Assembly (NCBI GenBank): GCA_031472005.1
Contig: PZJY01000012.1
Span: 992,001 to 1,056,000, forward strand
Source of the DNA: Tetracladium setigerum
Lineage: Eukaryota > Ascomycota > Leotiomycetes > Helotiales
Direction of reading: 5' to 3'
Length of the DNA stretch: 64,000 nucleotides
The notes beneath the pieces were generated by a model, which ran no database searches, was not told the origin of the DNA, and worked only from the letters and a program-made list of their open reading frames with translations. Positions 11,538 through 24,551 of the stretch are shown here, one piece after another. Made by a program: the position numbers and the translations under genes. The stretch's first letter is position 1, and each line of letters begins with the position of its first letter.

Positions 11538-12080
11538 GAAGACTGTTCATCTTGGTCTTTTGCATTTGCTTTTCAAAGTAGTTGGGTAGAATTAGTTAGC
11601 GAGCATGGGTATTAGCATGATTGGCGTTTGTGTGCGAAACGAATTAACTAAATCTTTCCAGATCTCAGAGTCACCATGAATGCAACTAAAATGAATGTAT
11701 CTTGACGAGTATGGAGTGGGCGAAATGTATTCGTTCAATATCACAGCTCCTGAACGTTTGGCTACTGATGCAGCAGATTTACGCCAAAAGGAACGACCCG
11801 ACCTTCACCAATCAAACCTTCTCCGACCCATTTTCCAGTCCGACAGTTCTGTATCGCCTTTGCGCCATCACGAGACACACAGCAATATCCAAAATCATCC
11901 AGTCTCACAATATGCCCAGTATTCGGAGTCCAAGTAGTCATTTCATGTTTGATGTTTTGCCCTGCCTAGATGTAAATTACACCCTGCTTCATGCTAATTT
12001 GCACGATAGCCATATGCAATGCACCAATCCATCGAAAATCCACACTCCAGACGACCGATTGACCCCATGACCATAATTCT
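11538..12080. other. Convergent 3' spacer between SDO1 and RPS18
   Basis: About 540 bases that hold only the 3' ends of the two flanking genes. No gene or repeat was seen. Confidence 0.5.
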
Positions 12081-12804
12081 CTAACCTCCCTTCTTCTTGG
12101 AGACACCAACCGTGCGACCCCGACGTCCGGTAGTCTTTGAGTGCTGTCCACGGACACGGAGTCCCCAGTAGTGACGGAGACCACGGTGAGCGCGGATCTT
12201 CTTGAGGCGTTCGAGATCATCACGGAGCTTAGAGTCGACACCGTTGGCCAAAATCTGCGAGTCCTTGCCATCGACGATATCGCGTTGTCTGTTCAAGAAC
12301 CAGGATGGGATCTTGCTATATTTCCCAGGAGAGTTAGCAATCTGTCGAGGAAATGTACCATCGTGAAGTGCGGGAGCGCGGGGTGGTATTTGCTGTCAGA
12401 GGTCGAGGGCTGTACGTACTATTGACCTGGGTTCTGGATGATGGTAACGATACGCTCAAGCTCTTCAGAGGTGAGTTCTCCGGCACTGCAGATTCATTAG
12501 ACCTTTGGTTCGTATCCTTCCGTTATTCGGTGTTCCTTACCGCTTGGTGAGATCGATATCGGCCTTCTTGCAGACCAAGTTGGAGTAACGACGACCAACA
12601 CCCTTGATCTTGGTGAGTGCGAACATAACCTTTTGCTTACCCTCAACATTGGTATTGACTGCAAACTTGTCAGCGTCGTCCTGCGAGTTGCGAGAGCCAA
12701 ACTCGAGATAGGAGCCATCTAGAGTCTGGGATTGGAGCGGGTGCAAACTGACGGAGACGCAGAATAAACTGGAAATTGTCCTTAGGACCGGAAACGAGCG
12801 ACAT
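12081..12804 (-). CDS. rps18: 40S ribosomal protein S18 (uS13)
   Basis: Component of the small-subunit head, contacting tRNA and the intersubunit bridge. The exons on the minus strand are 12804-12753, 12658-12541, 12485-12420 and 12315-12081. Phases agree and give 156 residues, the exact family length. The protein begins MSLVSGPKDNFQFILRLLN, continues with KVMFALTKIKGVGRRYSN and AGELTSEELERIV, and ends HSKTTGRRGRTVGVSKKKGG. Three introns in such a short gene are usual for ribosomal genes of filamentous fungi. Four copies of a GCGCTAA/TTAGCGC motif lie 115-170 bases upstream. Confidence 0.97.
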
Positions 12805-15800
12805 CTTGACTGATTCTGTCGCGATGTCTCGCGTTTCTTGATGGTGTCGTGAAGTTTGTCGATTGACTTGAGGAATTGAAGATTGAAAGTCTCCGCCGTC
12901 TGAGAATGGCAGCATTGTGTGCGCTAAAAATTCTTAGCGATTCTGGGTGGCGCTAATCGCTTTGGGCTTAGCGCTGATCTCCACCAGAAATTCCACCTCA
13001 AAACTTTTACCAGCTCCTCTTCATCCTTCCCTTCCAACCATTCAACCTCGGGCCTTTGGATTGGGGTCCAGGTCATTTGATTCCTCCAACTTTATTTGCA
13101 TGGTTTTGTGTCGTCGTTCTTGTTTACCCGCTTCAGCTTGATGCTACACTTGAGAGATACTCAACACGTCAAACGACACGATATTTCTGTGCCTGCCTGC
13201 CTTCACACATGCGATGGCCTCGTTATTGTAGCATTTTCGGCATCTTGGTGACTTGATGAGTAAGTTCTCCCAACATGTTTCCCAACTTCTGCAAGCTTGC
13301 TTGCAATGACCTACCATGATGTTTAAACAAAATTTTAATTAGACTCTGATGGGCTTAATGCTCACTGATTACACAACTCTGTTCCTGATTTTTGGTTCTC
13401 TTGATCTCTTCTCTCACTATGACTTCGTTTGTTGGAGCATGACTGACTGAATTTATAGATTTTGCAAGATTATTTCTATCTCTCACTACTCGACTCCCGT
13501 TCGTGAATGTGGCCAAAGGAGCAGGCTCCGTCGTCGATCTGCATCATTTCTCGTTCCCTGATTTGCAAAGTTGCATCAGATACCATTATTGTACCGGCCC
13601 GTAGGCTGTATTTGTTATTAGCTATCTAGTGTCGTGTTCACAGAAGTGTGGCGATTTTGAATGAATACATGCGATCGAACTTCGGAATCAAAACTCAGAT
13701 TAAACGTCTTCAAGACAAGATGTTTCTCAATGTGATCGAATCCCGAGTGGTAATACTCATTTAGTTTTTAAGAAGGACCTTCTCTTCGGAGCCCATCCCG
13801 ATAGTCATCCACCGCGTACACATAATCCAACTCCTGTGCGAAACAGTCTTGCGCTCTGCACAATCACAGAACATTTTGGCGACTGTGAGTGCACTTTGTC
13901 GTAGGAGGCCGCTGAATGAAGTCCTTACAAGCCATTTTGTAACTTTATCGACATTTGCATGAAGCCTGACGCGTTTAAATTTGCATGCCAGTCAGTCCCC
14001 ACTCCACGCGATGATTTTATCGATGACCTCTTGGCAACAAACTGACATGACTTGACTTGCTTGAAGCCTTTATCTGTCTTTTTCACAACATTTTATCAAG
14101 CAACAGATCTTCGGTGGGCATATACTTGCCACTGTGGCAAGTCTCCCACTGTTTCACATCAAAAAATGCCACCGCCCACGATTCAACATGAAAGTCAAAC
14201 GGCATGAACTAATTTCGTTTACTTTTCGACTGAATTTACGATTTACGAAGACGATGTGCAACAAATTGATAAAATAAGGAGAACAAGAACAAGAACGGGA
14301 CACGAGATACGGGAACGGAATTTTGCGATTTGCAACAGGAAGGGAATCGGTAACGGATTGTGGGACGCAGATACGGAATACAGAATGCGGTGTGCAACAA
14401 CCCAAACATACGTTCGAGGCAGTGGCAATTGTAAACGAGAGACGATCGGGTGATCCGACTCAGGTTTATTAGGGGACGTTGGTGCCAGCTCGGCAAGAAG
14501 CAAAATGTTAAATATAAAGGTTTCCCAAAAGCATGATCCCTTAACTTATCAGATGTTGGTTAATGTACCTGGTTGCTCACAAGGACGGAGGCGTAATAAA
14601 TTGACGTGGCGAAGGACCACACACACTTTGGACATTTCGAAGAATGCATACATTGAAATCTAGTCTGGCAATGAACTGCCATTGAGGTGTATATAGAAGA
14701 GGTTAAATTCCTGCCACCAAAGGGATCGGTCTGGTGATGGTTTCTCTGGCCGACCCACACGTTCCTGAACAGAAAGAAAACCTACTACCCCGGTGAGCAT
14801 TGCCCAAGAAAGCGTTGCTTCATTCTGACAGATTTTCCTAGAGGTCAAATTCTCAAATGGTGCTGCAAAACCACCGTCTCCAGTCATGTCTCGAGGTCTA
14901 CCTACGAACCATCCTCATCTCACCCAGTCACATTTGGAGGTCGTTTTTGAAGCTTCTGCCTAATAGTTTAAGAAGAAGCTTGCCGCGATCATATTTCATG
15001 TTCCAATTACAAATTGCGAAGGTCCACCATAAGAGCAAAAGGAGGGTTCGCACTCAAAGGTCGTTGGAAATCAATCTTGTCTTGTACACGTGATGTGCAT
15101 CCAGCTCAAGACCAGCAGTAGGGAAGGAAGCTGGCCGAGCGAGGTAGAAGACCGGTAAATCGTAGGTAGTATAGTAGATATGGGAAAGTTTTCCAGATTG
15201 GTTGTGATTATTGTTGATCTGTAAGGTACTTACAGTACCTCGGCGACACTTGTCGTTGCAGCAGGAACTGGATTGTTGGCTACACAGAAGAGAATTGGTG
15301 ACTTTTGAATTTGCAAACCAATCCTGATCTGAGAATCTAGATTAGATTCAGAGCGATTGAGGAGGAGCTAGTGTGTTTGAGGTCATCTCCATGTTTGTTG
15401 CTCAGGGCGACCTTGAATGGAGCAATTGATTTTTGCAGACGTGTCTTGCAAAAGGAGAAGGTCAAGAGATGAGAAATTTGTGTTCAGATGTCAAAATGCG
15501 CCTTGCCGTTTGTGGCGTACAGTAATCAAGCCGGATATTAGCCGGTTGGATGTCTTCAACTTCCCGGCTTGCTCCAACGTCAACTCTTGACAATCTTTCG
15601 ACACTCAATATCACCGATCAGAACTCCTCTTCACCCAAAATCACAACTAACCGCACAATGGGGTACATACGTTTAATTATTTCTTCTCGTTTGAAGTGCA
15701 GTTGCAGCATTCATGTAGTATCATTTTGTTCCTTCACCCTTCAAAGTACTGAAGGCGGGATGGGACAAGGAAGTCGTAGTTCTCCCGACATCTTATGAAG

Positions 15801-16097
15801 AAGTCGTCGCTCATCACTTTGTCCCATTTACATGTTTACTTCGTACGCGTGCACCAGCAAGCCTTTGAACTTCCAATGAAGTCTCGCCGGGAAAAACTTA
15901 TCTCGGCGTCATTTCCTGACGCAGAATGTTCCTTTCTGAAATGCAGTCATTTTCAATTCTTGAATCTCACAATTTTTTCTCTCTGCACTTTCCATCTATC
16001 CCAGTGTACTCTCTCCTGCGCAACTTGCTTCTCGCTCCTTCTTTTATCTCTGAACCTTCCTTCCCTCTGAGGCGTGTCTTCTTGCACTCTCAGCACG
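12805..16097. other. 3.3 kb stretch without a supported gene
   Basis: Upstream regions of RPS18 (left end, with the motif cluster at 12921-12974) and of the Cas1-type gene (right end). Around 14270-14400 lies a purine-rich patch with imperfect repeats of an AGATACGG/GGAATACG kind. Short frames occur, for example on the minus strand at 14660-14887, but none shows a recognisable domain, a splice pattern or family similarity. A noncoding RNA cannot be excluded. Confidence 0.5.
12921..12974. promoter_or_regulatory. Cluster of four GCGCTAA/TTAGCGC motifs before RPS18
   Basis: GCGCTAA at 12921, TTAGCG at 12934, GCGCTAA at 12950 and TTAGCGC at 12968 alternate in orientation, forming two inverted pairs 115-170 bases upstream of the RPS18 start. 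One copy, TTAGCGCC at 4617, sits at a similar distance before RPL17. This could be a ribosomal-protein promoter element; that role is an inference. Confidence 0.45.
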
Positions 16098-18775
16098 ATG
16101 CAGATCCGCCGCTTGCACCTGCGTTATTGCGAATCACTTGGTTCTATCGTTACTTGTGCTTTTGCAACCTTGCTTGTTTTTGTACTCCAGGGAGCAATGT
16201 TCAGGCACGGCTGGAAAGGTAACTATTTCCTGCATCTGGCACGTTGATAGAGTTATTCTTAACATACTATTTAGATGTCGAAGATCCCTCCCATTGCGGC
16301 GGTCTCCTCGGCCAAGGCGAATGGATCGATCCAAACTTAACCTCGAACAAGCTCGACCCCTTCCAGGACTGGCAGCCAGCAGGATGTATGCTGCACACAT
16401 ACACCAAAAGTGACATCGATGAGTGCTTTGAGAATCGTAAGTTGGTCCTCATTGGAGATTCTACCATCCGTCAAATATACCATGCTATCGGAGAAAAGCT
16501 GGGCCACCACAGACCCATCAACCATGGCGTGAAAATGTTTGGCAGAGAGGAGAAACACGGCGATCTCGAATTCAATTCTGGAGGCACCACTGTCCAATTC
16601 ATCTGGGATCCTTTTCTGAATTCATCTGCGCTGAAGTGGGAGCTTGATGCCTTTACTCCAAGCACCTTGGCAGGAAGTCAGGTCTGCACCTCAGCAGCCA
16701 TGATCTTACTTGGAGCCCCAGGGTTGTGGTATGCGCGATATGGCCAAGAGAGCTTCTTCGGAGATTATCGACGTACAATCAACAATGTCATCACACTTAT
16801 GGCCAACAAATCCACAAAGCCTGCATTCTCGAATAGGACGACTCTCTTCCGAGGTCGGGATCCATCTCCAAATCTCCTTCTCATGGCACCAGTCCAAATC
16901 CCTCACTACCAATCACTTTCTCCAGAAAGAAAAGACACCATCACCCCAGAGAAGATCGATCGTATGAACCATTACTTGGATTACATCTCCGCAGACTCCA
17001 ACACCAATGTGATATGGAGCTACCCTCTGATGACATTGAAAGTTAATGACGCTTGGGAGAACGATGGAATTCACGTGCGTAGCAATGTGGCCCACCGAAA
17101 AGCCGATATACTGCTCAACCTGAGATGTAACTCCAAAGCTGCTTCCAAAGGCTATCCTTATGATCGAACCTGCTGCGTGACCTACCCTCACTTTGGTTTC
17201 ACTCAAGTAGTGATGACGCTACCTGCGTTTCTCGTATTCTCTCTGATGTTTTGGAGTTTGCAAAAGCGAACCAATCGACGCTCGCACGCACGTCGATATC
17301 TTCCAAAACTAGAGGTTCTGACTGCCCTCGCGACTATATCGCTGGCCTTGTTTGTCTGCTTCTGTGCCGACCGAACCAATTTATTTAAAAAGGAACACAA
17401 GCACTTCCGATCTGTTGAGTACAGCAGCTTTTGCATCGTCTGGGCAGCAATGGGCTTGATTTCCGTCAAGAGGATTCAAAGTTCATCCACCGCAGATGAG
17501 CTAACCGATCATGGTTTTCTTTCTCGCCACCAGACTGATGAATGGAAGGGCTTGATGCAAGCACTAATCCTTGCGTATCACTACACGGGTGCTTCCAAGT
17601 CTCTCCCAATCTACCAGGCCGTCCGCGTTTATGTTGCCGCTTACCTCTTCTTGACTGGATATGGCAATACCCTGAATTTCCTTGAGACTCGCGATTATTC
17701 CCTCAAGCGAGTTACCACTACGTTGGTTAGACTCAATATGCTTGCGATTGCTTTGAGCTACATGATGTGGACCGAGTACCTGTTTTACTATTTCCCAGCA
17801 CTTGTCTCATTTTGGTATGTGGTCATCTACACCATTCTCAGAATTGGCCGCAGACAAAACTTCAACCCAGATTTCATTGCCCTCAAGATCGGTTTGTCAA
17901 CCTTGTTTACAACAATGGTCACAAAGATACCTGGAATTTTAGAGTACATTGGATTTTTGTTGCAAACCACATTCAAGATTTCGTGGAATATCGCCGAATG
18001 GAGATTTCGCCTCGCTCTCGATCAGTACATCGTTTACGTTGGAATGCTCGCAGCTCTGTTCCATTTTCGCTGCCGCTACCTTGCAGGCAACCGATTTGCA
18101 AACACATATTTCGATCAAATCTGCGTCGTCGTCACCGAAACACGCCATCGACACAAAGTTGCTACTTTTCTCGTTGCTGCCTTCCTTTCTTCTGGCTTCT
18201 GCTTCATAGCACATCTATTCACCAGCAAGGCTTCTTACAACGAATGGCACCCGTACATCTCCTTCCTCCCAATTCTTTGCTACATCTTCCTCCGCAATGG
18301 TTCCCATCGAATCCTGAGAAACTACCACTGCGCAATCTTCGCCTGGCTTGGAAAGATTTCACTGGAAACATTTCTTCTGCAGTACCACATCTGGCTCGCA
18401 GCTGATACCAAGGGCTTGCTTCGAATTGGCCTCTTCAATCGCGGCGTCGAGACAGGCATATTAACAGTGTTGTTCCTCTGTCTTAGCCATTGCACCTCCA
18501 AAGCTACTCGGACACTAACCAACTGGACTGTGACCGACAATCGCAACTACAAGAATTCTCAAGATCTGCCAATTTTGAGTCCGACCTCCTTGCGATTTGA
18601 GTGCGAGGCAACTACAGCTCATTTCTTTGATATTGATGTTGGTGGTGATGATCATGCTGCTGTGATAAGCTGGAGAAGCAGTGTTGTGAGTTGGGTATGT
18701 GTGCTTCAACAGGACTTGAGATGGAAGTTAGTTATTATTTTTGCTGTGTTGTGGATGGTTAATATCACATATTGA
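16098..18775 (+). CDS. Cas1-type O-acetyltransferase (SGNH domain plus multi-pass acyltransferase domain)
   Basis: Membrane enzyme of the Golgi/secretory pathway related to Cryptococcus Cas1p and human CASD1, which transfer acetyl groups to glycans. The exons are 16098-16218 and 16275-18775; the join AAG G/AT GTC gives 873 residues. Residues 15-35 form a signal anchor. The lumenal SGNH-like domain has the nucleophile motif LIGDSTIRQ (Gly101-Asp102-Ser103) and the paired WENDGIHV (Asp304, His307). From about residue 345 to the end the protein is a run of hydrophobic segments matching the Cas1 acyltransferase domain. All three key residues are present, so the enzyme is probably active. The fungal glycan acceptor cannot be told from sequence. 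Confidence 0.93.
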
Positions 18776-20587
18776 TCGTTCAAGGATGGATGGACTATGA
18801 GGATGGACTAGGAGGAAGATTCACCTTGTAGCCTGACTGACCCTTACAAATCCGTACTAAGAGCAATGCAAGACCCCTAAAAGCTAAAAATGATATCAAA
18901 GGCTATCCAGCTAATAAATCGCCATGTGAGACCTCGGGACGGCGCCCACAAAACGAATAATAATCAAGGGAGTTAAAAATTCCGATGGGTTTTGGACCCT
19001 TTGGTTCGGGAGAGGTGCTTGAAATGGAATGGTCTCTGAGATTTGTTGAGGAAAAATGCACCCCGCTTTTTATTACGATGCAGTCCAAGAGCTTTGGCCG
19101 GACACTTTTCCGAACACACAACGACACATTCTGTACATGGTTTGATATCAAAAGGATTTCTTGTGAGCTGTGAGCCTAAATTGGCAGATCGGACTATCTA
19201 TTCATAGCAAGAAATTTTGCTACATTCTTTGCAAGTGGCAAATCTACCGTGGCATTTTTATTTATTTATGTATTCTGTTGATCTTTTGGGGAATTTCATT
19301 CTCGTGATTATGCGCAATGGATTCTTTTCATCTCCTCTTCCAGTGGACAATCGTTTTTTATTGTAATTTTCCGTTGCTTCGCTACACAATGTTTGGTACT
19401 GATTCATGTTCCATCCGAGGGGCAGACAGAGTAGTTCTGCGGTCCAATTTCTATGGCTCTTAATTGCTTTTGGATTTGACATGGTAGAGGGGCAGGCTGT
19501 ATACATACTATTGCAACATCAAAGTGTAGGCAACTCTTTATTTTGAAAGCTTTCTTCCAGATAGATTTGCAATAGCAGGGTGAGTTGCGTTCGTGCATTT
19601 CGTATTATTCTGTGTGGAATTGTTTTAAATGATTTCATGTGACAATGGAGTTTTGTAGCAAATTTCAATACTGATTATTGATACATTGCCAACTGCTGAC
19701 CTCCATAAGCTAGTACTGCCCAATTTCGACATTTCCAGTAATCAATACAAGGGGTGCCTTCACATGCTGAACAGTATGTATGTCAGATGTCAGATGCGGG
19801 ATACAACCGCCGTCATGATTGAAGCAAGTCAGATCGATCGAGTGGAAGAAGCTTATCTCGACGCCAGATGAAGCCAAAAAAATTAAAAAATTACGCCAAC
19901 AAGTACCTTCGTTGAGCCTATCTACTTCCTATTCTCCCCATTTATTCTCACAAGTATGTTCTCGCAGCGATATCTAAATGTTACATGCACACCAAAAGGC
20001 GTCTGTGGAGTAAAAAGATCACTCATTGTGCTAAAACGACGCCCATATGCTCTTCGTCGTCATGATTTTGCAGGGGCAGCTCCCTAAGCGAGGCATCAAA
20101 CAGCTCCCCCAAACCTCAACAAATTTCGCATCTCGGCGCAGATGTGCTGCAAATGCCGTCCAACAGACGGTCATTTGACTAGCATGCAACTGGCAGGTCC
20201 CATTTTCTCAGATTTAACTCCCTGAATTCTTTCTTGCAAAGAAGACGCACATGTCAATTTCCCTGTCTTGATATCACGTCGTTGCTGCAAACTTCCTCGG
20301 TCTTTTTTCAAAGTCCGGCCTTCGCTACTCTTGGGGGAAGGCAACTGTGACTTTTTTTCCTTTGGATCCCCGTACCTGGGCCTTCCGATCTCTCAACGTA
20401 AAAATTCCCTTTGTCCACTCGTCAAAACTATTTCATACTCTCATTCTCCCTCCATTCTTCCCAGAAAACTGACAACCAGCAGAGGAACGGCAATCCCGAC
20501 AGTCGCGTGCCCGATTCCCCCCTTCGTCAACACCACAGGAACCTCCCTCCCCTCTGTGACCGCCCAAAGCGTCGACAAACCACCAAG
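18776..20587. other. 1.8 kb spacer between the Cas1-type gene and the elongase
   Basis: Holds the 3' flank of the Cas1-type gene and the promoter of the elongase. The last 200 bases before the elongase ATG are pyrimidine-rich, as is usual for fungal leaders. No gene is supported. Confidence 0.5.
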
Positions 20588-22063
20588 ATGTCTTTCCAAG
20601 GAGTTTCATTCTCCTGGCCATCCTCCGAAATCTTCTCATTCCCACCCGACCGAGAACCTCTCTCCCTGCCATCCCCCGCGCAAGGCTCAACGCTCTCTGC
20701 CCCTCCATTCTCCATTCCAGACTGGCTTTTCACTGCCGCCCTCGACATCAAAGTACCAATCACAATTGCTACCGTCTACGCAGTCACCGTACCTCTCGTA
20801 AACAGATACAACAAGTCGAGGGGAAACAAGGCATGGCCGGTCAGCAAAACGAAATCATTCTTCTGGTTTGTGGTACTTCACAATGTGTTCTTGGCAGTAT
20901 ACTCAGCCTGGACATTCGTGGGAATGTTAGGAGCGGTGAAGAGGACAGTAGAGGGGTGGTCTGGTCCAACAGGGCTCTCTGCCACCGTCGACAGTCTGTG
21001 CAAGATTCACGGTGTTTCGGGACTTGGAAATGCAGTTGTCTATGATGGATCCGCCTGGGTTTCTCAATCGCCAAATATCCTGCTCAGTTCGGCTGGAACA
21101 CCAGACTCTACGGATTTGGGAAGATTGTGGAATGAGGGTCTTGCTTTCTACGGCTGGTTCTTCTACCTGAGCAAGTTCTACGAGGTTTTGGACACTGTTA
21201 TCATTCTGGCGAAGGGAAAGCGAAGTTCGACTTTGCAGACATATCATCATGCTGGTGCGATGATGTGCATGTGGGCTGGAATCAGATTCATGGCTCCTCC
21301 AATTTGGCTATTCGTCTTCCTCAATTCGTTCATTCACTCTTTGATGGTAAATTTCCACCCTCTTCCTCCCCCGTCAACACTCAACTAACATATGCCGCAG
21401 TACACATACTACACTCTCACAGCATTCTCGATTTACATTCCCCAACCTATGAAACAAACCCTCACCACCATGCAAATCTCGCAATTCCTCATCGGCACCG
21501 TCTACGCCGGCGCACACTCCTTCCTCTCCTACAACATCCCCGTCCAGGTCCAAGTACCCGTGATCAAGAAAGCCGCCGCCGCAGCTCTCACTACCGCCTC
21601 TTCCCTCGCCGTCCAGGCATCTGCAGGCGCATCCGCTGGTCTCGGGGATACCTTCAAAAAGATCCTCCTCCGTGCTGCAGGCGAAGGCGGTGTTGCCGAC
21701 AACGTCGCAGTTGGCAGCGTCCCCTCCCCCTACGCCGAATCCAACAACAACAACAACTACATCTCCGAGCAAGTGGCCACCCATGATGGAAGCGCCAACT
21801 ACCGAACGGAATTCCAAACCGTGCCATGTGTTGACACACAAGGCCAAACTCTGGCCATTTGGTTGAATGTGTTTTATTTGACACCCCTGACCTATTTGTT
21901 TGTGCGATTTTTCGTGAAGAGCTATATTACTCGCACGATTGGTAGAGGGGCTGCTGAGAAGAAGAAGGCGTTGGAGGCGAGTGGGAAGAATGCTTTGAAG
22001 GGTGTGGATAGGGTTATTAATGGGAAGTCGATTCAGAATGGCGAGGTTGGTGGAAAGGCTTGA
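20588..22063 (+). CDS. ELO/GNS1-family fatty acid elongase, divergent
   Basis: Condensing enzyme of very-long-chain fatty acid synthesis in the endoplasmic reticulum. The exons are 20588-21346 and 21401-22063, giving 473 residues. The family signature is visible as FYLSKFYEVLDTVIILAKGK, then QTYHHAGAM (residues 217-225), then the second-exon block YTYYTLTAF. In most elongases the histidine box is HxxHH; here the first His is Gln (QTYHH). The protein is longer than usual (about 300-350) because of an Ala/Asn-rich insert between the last membrane segments, about residues 300-390, including the run SNNNNNY. Several hydrophobic segments are present. The ATG was chosen because the frame upstream is unlike the family. 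Confidence 0.88.
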
Positions 22064-22870
22064 ACGGAAAAGCAAAAGTAGAAAAACAGAGGCAAGAAAA
22101 TATGAGCGGTATTGGTGTGAGCAGAGGATGATAAAAACGGAGTTGCGGAGAAGGGGAGTGAAAAATGCCAGAAGAGAAGTAGAACGAAAAGAGGAGACGA
22201 GGCCAGTGGAAAGGAGGTTGAAGAAAATGTTACTTGCATTGAAAATAAGTACCTAGATAATAAAAGGTGTGCACGCGGCGGAACTTTGGCGTTGTCATTT
22301 TAGCAATGATAGTTTTTTTTACTATATCGACTCTACCTAAAAATTTCAAAATATATTACAATCCAAGAGCTTTGATTCAAAGTACGATACGCTACCTACC
22401 CACCACCTACCTAGGTAAATAGTTTGAGCTTTTTTCGAACTTGACATTGATATCGAAATGAATTGGAGATGGAGACATATCTATTGCCATCACTGATTGC
22501 AGAGGGCTTATATGCCTCTATCATTATTATACCATGAGAAATCCCACTTGCACCATAATTAATCTGAAATAACTAGTCTTGTGATTGTTTGAGTTGTAAT
22601 CCCCAACTGGCAATAATAGGTAGACGGGAAAGTTTCTATTCATCTGTCTCTTTTCCATGCTAGCTGCTAGAAATTCTCGTTGGTGACTTGGGGTGTATAC
22701 ATACAGTATACATCCCATCCCATTCTATCAACACGGATGGTGGTAAAATACAGGTCAAAATACATATCTCAAAATACATATATCAAATTACCCCCTCCCA
22801 GCTGCCTCCCTCCACCTCCACCTCCACCTCGAAGCACTGCTTAATTAGCTACTCTTCTTACCCACGGATC

Positions 22871-22898
22871 ACACACACACACTCTCTCTCTCTCTCTT
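22871..22898. repeat. CA/CT microsatellite
   Basis: A run of about five CA units passes directly into about nine CT units. It is followed by two adjacent copies of a TTTCGCCAGTAT-like unit. Confidence 0.8.
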
Positions 22899-23380
22899 TC
22901 GCCAGTATCTTTCGCCAGTATTCCTCGGACCTCCCTTCTTTCTTTCTCTTCCTCCTCCTCCTCTTCCCATTCACAAAGAACAAACTCCAAAAACACCATC
23001 CATTTCATTTACCCCCCTTTCCTCCTTCCTCGGCCAGATCCAACCAAGAAACCAAAATCGAATCAAGTCTAGTCAAGCAATACCACAAAACAAGTCAAAC
23101 AACTCACTTCCTACTCGCTACGACCTATTGTGCGTGTGTCACTCAGATTTTAATAATCTTGTATTTAAAAAATAAAATAAAAATAGAAAAGAAAGAAAGA
23201 AGTGAATACAAGGCTTTGTATTTGATTTTTGAATACTTTACTTGGACTTCTTTAATCTTCTTCGTTTCTTTCCTTCCCCCTTCCCCTTTCTTCCCTCTGT
23301 TGAAACGGTTTCTTTCATCTGCTTGCCTTTTCTATCTAGAGAAAGATCGCATAATCTTTTTCGTTTGCCCCTTATCAACA

Positions 23381-23406
23381 TTTGCTATCAACCTTTGCTA
23401 TCAACC
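23381..23406 (+). repeat. 13-base tandem repeat, two copies
   Basis: The unit TTTGCTATCAACC occurs twice in direct succession inside the pyrimidine-rich spacer. Confidence 0.8.
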
Positions 23407-24250
23407 ATTTGCAATCAAATCAATTTATCAAAATCCACTCACCTCACCCAGCCCATCAATAAACTACCTTCATCACCCTCACGAATACATGCTTCACCAC
23501 TCATTTCCACCCAATCATTTCACACCTGTCATTTTTCAACACCGAGGAGGGCGGCAGCAGGGAAAACAAAAAATATATCATGAAGAATAATTAAGAATTA
23601 ACAATACGCGATTTAAAACGAAGGAAGACAATTGCACCCAGCATTATATGTATATATAGTATAGAAATGTAGTAGAAATTATAAGTTATAAATATATCTC
23701 ATCTCATCTATCTAGGGAATTATCCCCTTCCCATTTGTTTTTCTCCTTCTTTCTTTGGAAAGCAGACTGATGAATCTTTTGATCTTTTTCTCATGCAAGC
23801 TGATTCCATTTGATCTACAAAGAATGTATATTGTATTTACAGTTTTACATGTACTACCGGCCACGAAACAAATGTGGGCTTTCCCCTTTCCATAATGACT
23901 CAATAATCATTATCATCTCTATCTTATCTATTTTTCCAACCACCCCATCAGAAGAGACAAGCCTGTGTCCTTCCATCTTCTCCCATTATCTCCCCATCTA
24001 CCCATCAACCGTCATCTAATCGTATATACATATACAACAACCCAAAGAGGTTCAACACCAACAAATGAAAAAAAGGTAGAATGTCAACTTTGTAGGGGTA
24101 TTTCCTTTCCCTATTTCCTTCCATTTCCCTTTCCATCCAAACCCATCAATCATCCATCCTCTTTTACCCTTTTCCATTTCAGTCCTACTCCGTTGGTCCA
24201 TATACAACCCAATCCATCCACCCCACAAAAGACAATCCCCCATCATACAA

Positions 24251-24277
24251 GAAGAAGAAGAAGAAGAAGAAGAAGAA
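24251..24277 (+). repeat. GAA trinucleotide microsatellite
   Basis: About nine uninterrupted GAA units, 270 bases beyond the 3' end of the CBM48-like gene. Confidence 0.85.
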
Positions 24278-24551
24278 AATGAATCTCATCCCCCATAACC
24301 ACAAGTATGATCTGCAGCAAGCAAAGATATATCCCCCCAAACACCATGCTAAATCTCAAAGTCCAACTTTCCAAACCAAAAAGTCCCGTTTTCCTTCCTT
24401 CCTTCCCTCCTTCTCCTTCCTGGAATCCTGTCCATCTTCAAAGTTCCTTAACCCCCGCCCCCCCGCAAAAGTAAAAAGAAAAAAGTTGCGAATCGAAAAG
24501 ACAAAAAAGGTCAAATCAATATTCTTGCACTTTTTAAGAGAAAGAAAAGAA

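Larger units (their letters stand above)
22064..24551. other. 2.5 kb pyrimidine-rich spacer with microsatellites
   Basis: Lies between the 3' end of the elongase and the 3' end of the CBM48-like gene. The plus strand is rich in C and T over 22780-24550. It contains CA and CT repeats, a 13-base tandem repeat and a GAA repeat (listed separately). An uninterrupted 300-codon frame at 22688-23590 is Ser/Pro/Phe/His-rich and judged to be chance. The stretch could be a long UTR or leader of an unannotated transcript. Confidence 0.5.

Noticed and set aside
13733..13748. A tRNA B-box-like word (GATCGAATCCCG)
   Set aside because: No A box at the right distance and no acceptor-stem pairing around it.
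14660..14887. A 75-codon minus-strand frame in the long empty stretch
   Set aside because: Reads somewhat protein-like but has no homologue I recognise, no upstream or downstream exon and no promoter feature.
22688..23590. A 300-codon uninterrupted frame on the plus strand
   Set aside because: Composition is driven by a pyrimidine-rich tract (Ser, Pro, Phe, His, Leu); no domain, no splice pattern and microsatellites inside it. More likely leader, UTR or spacer.
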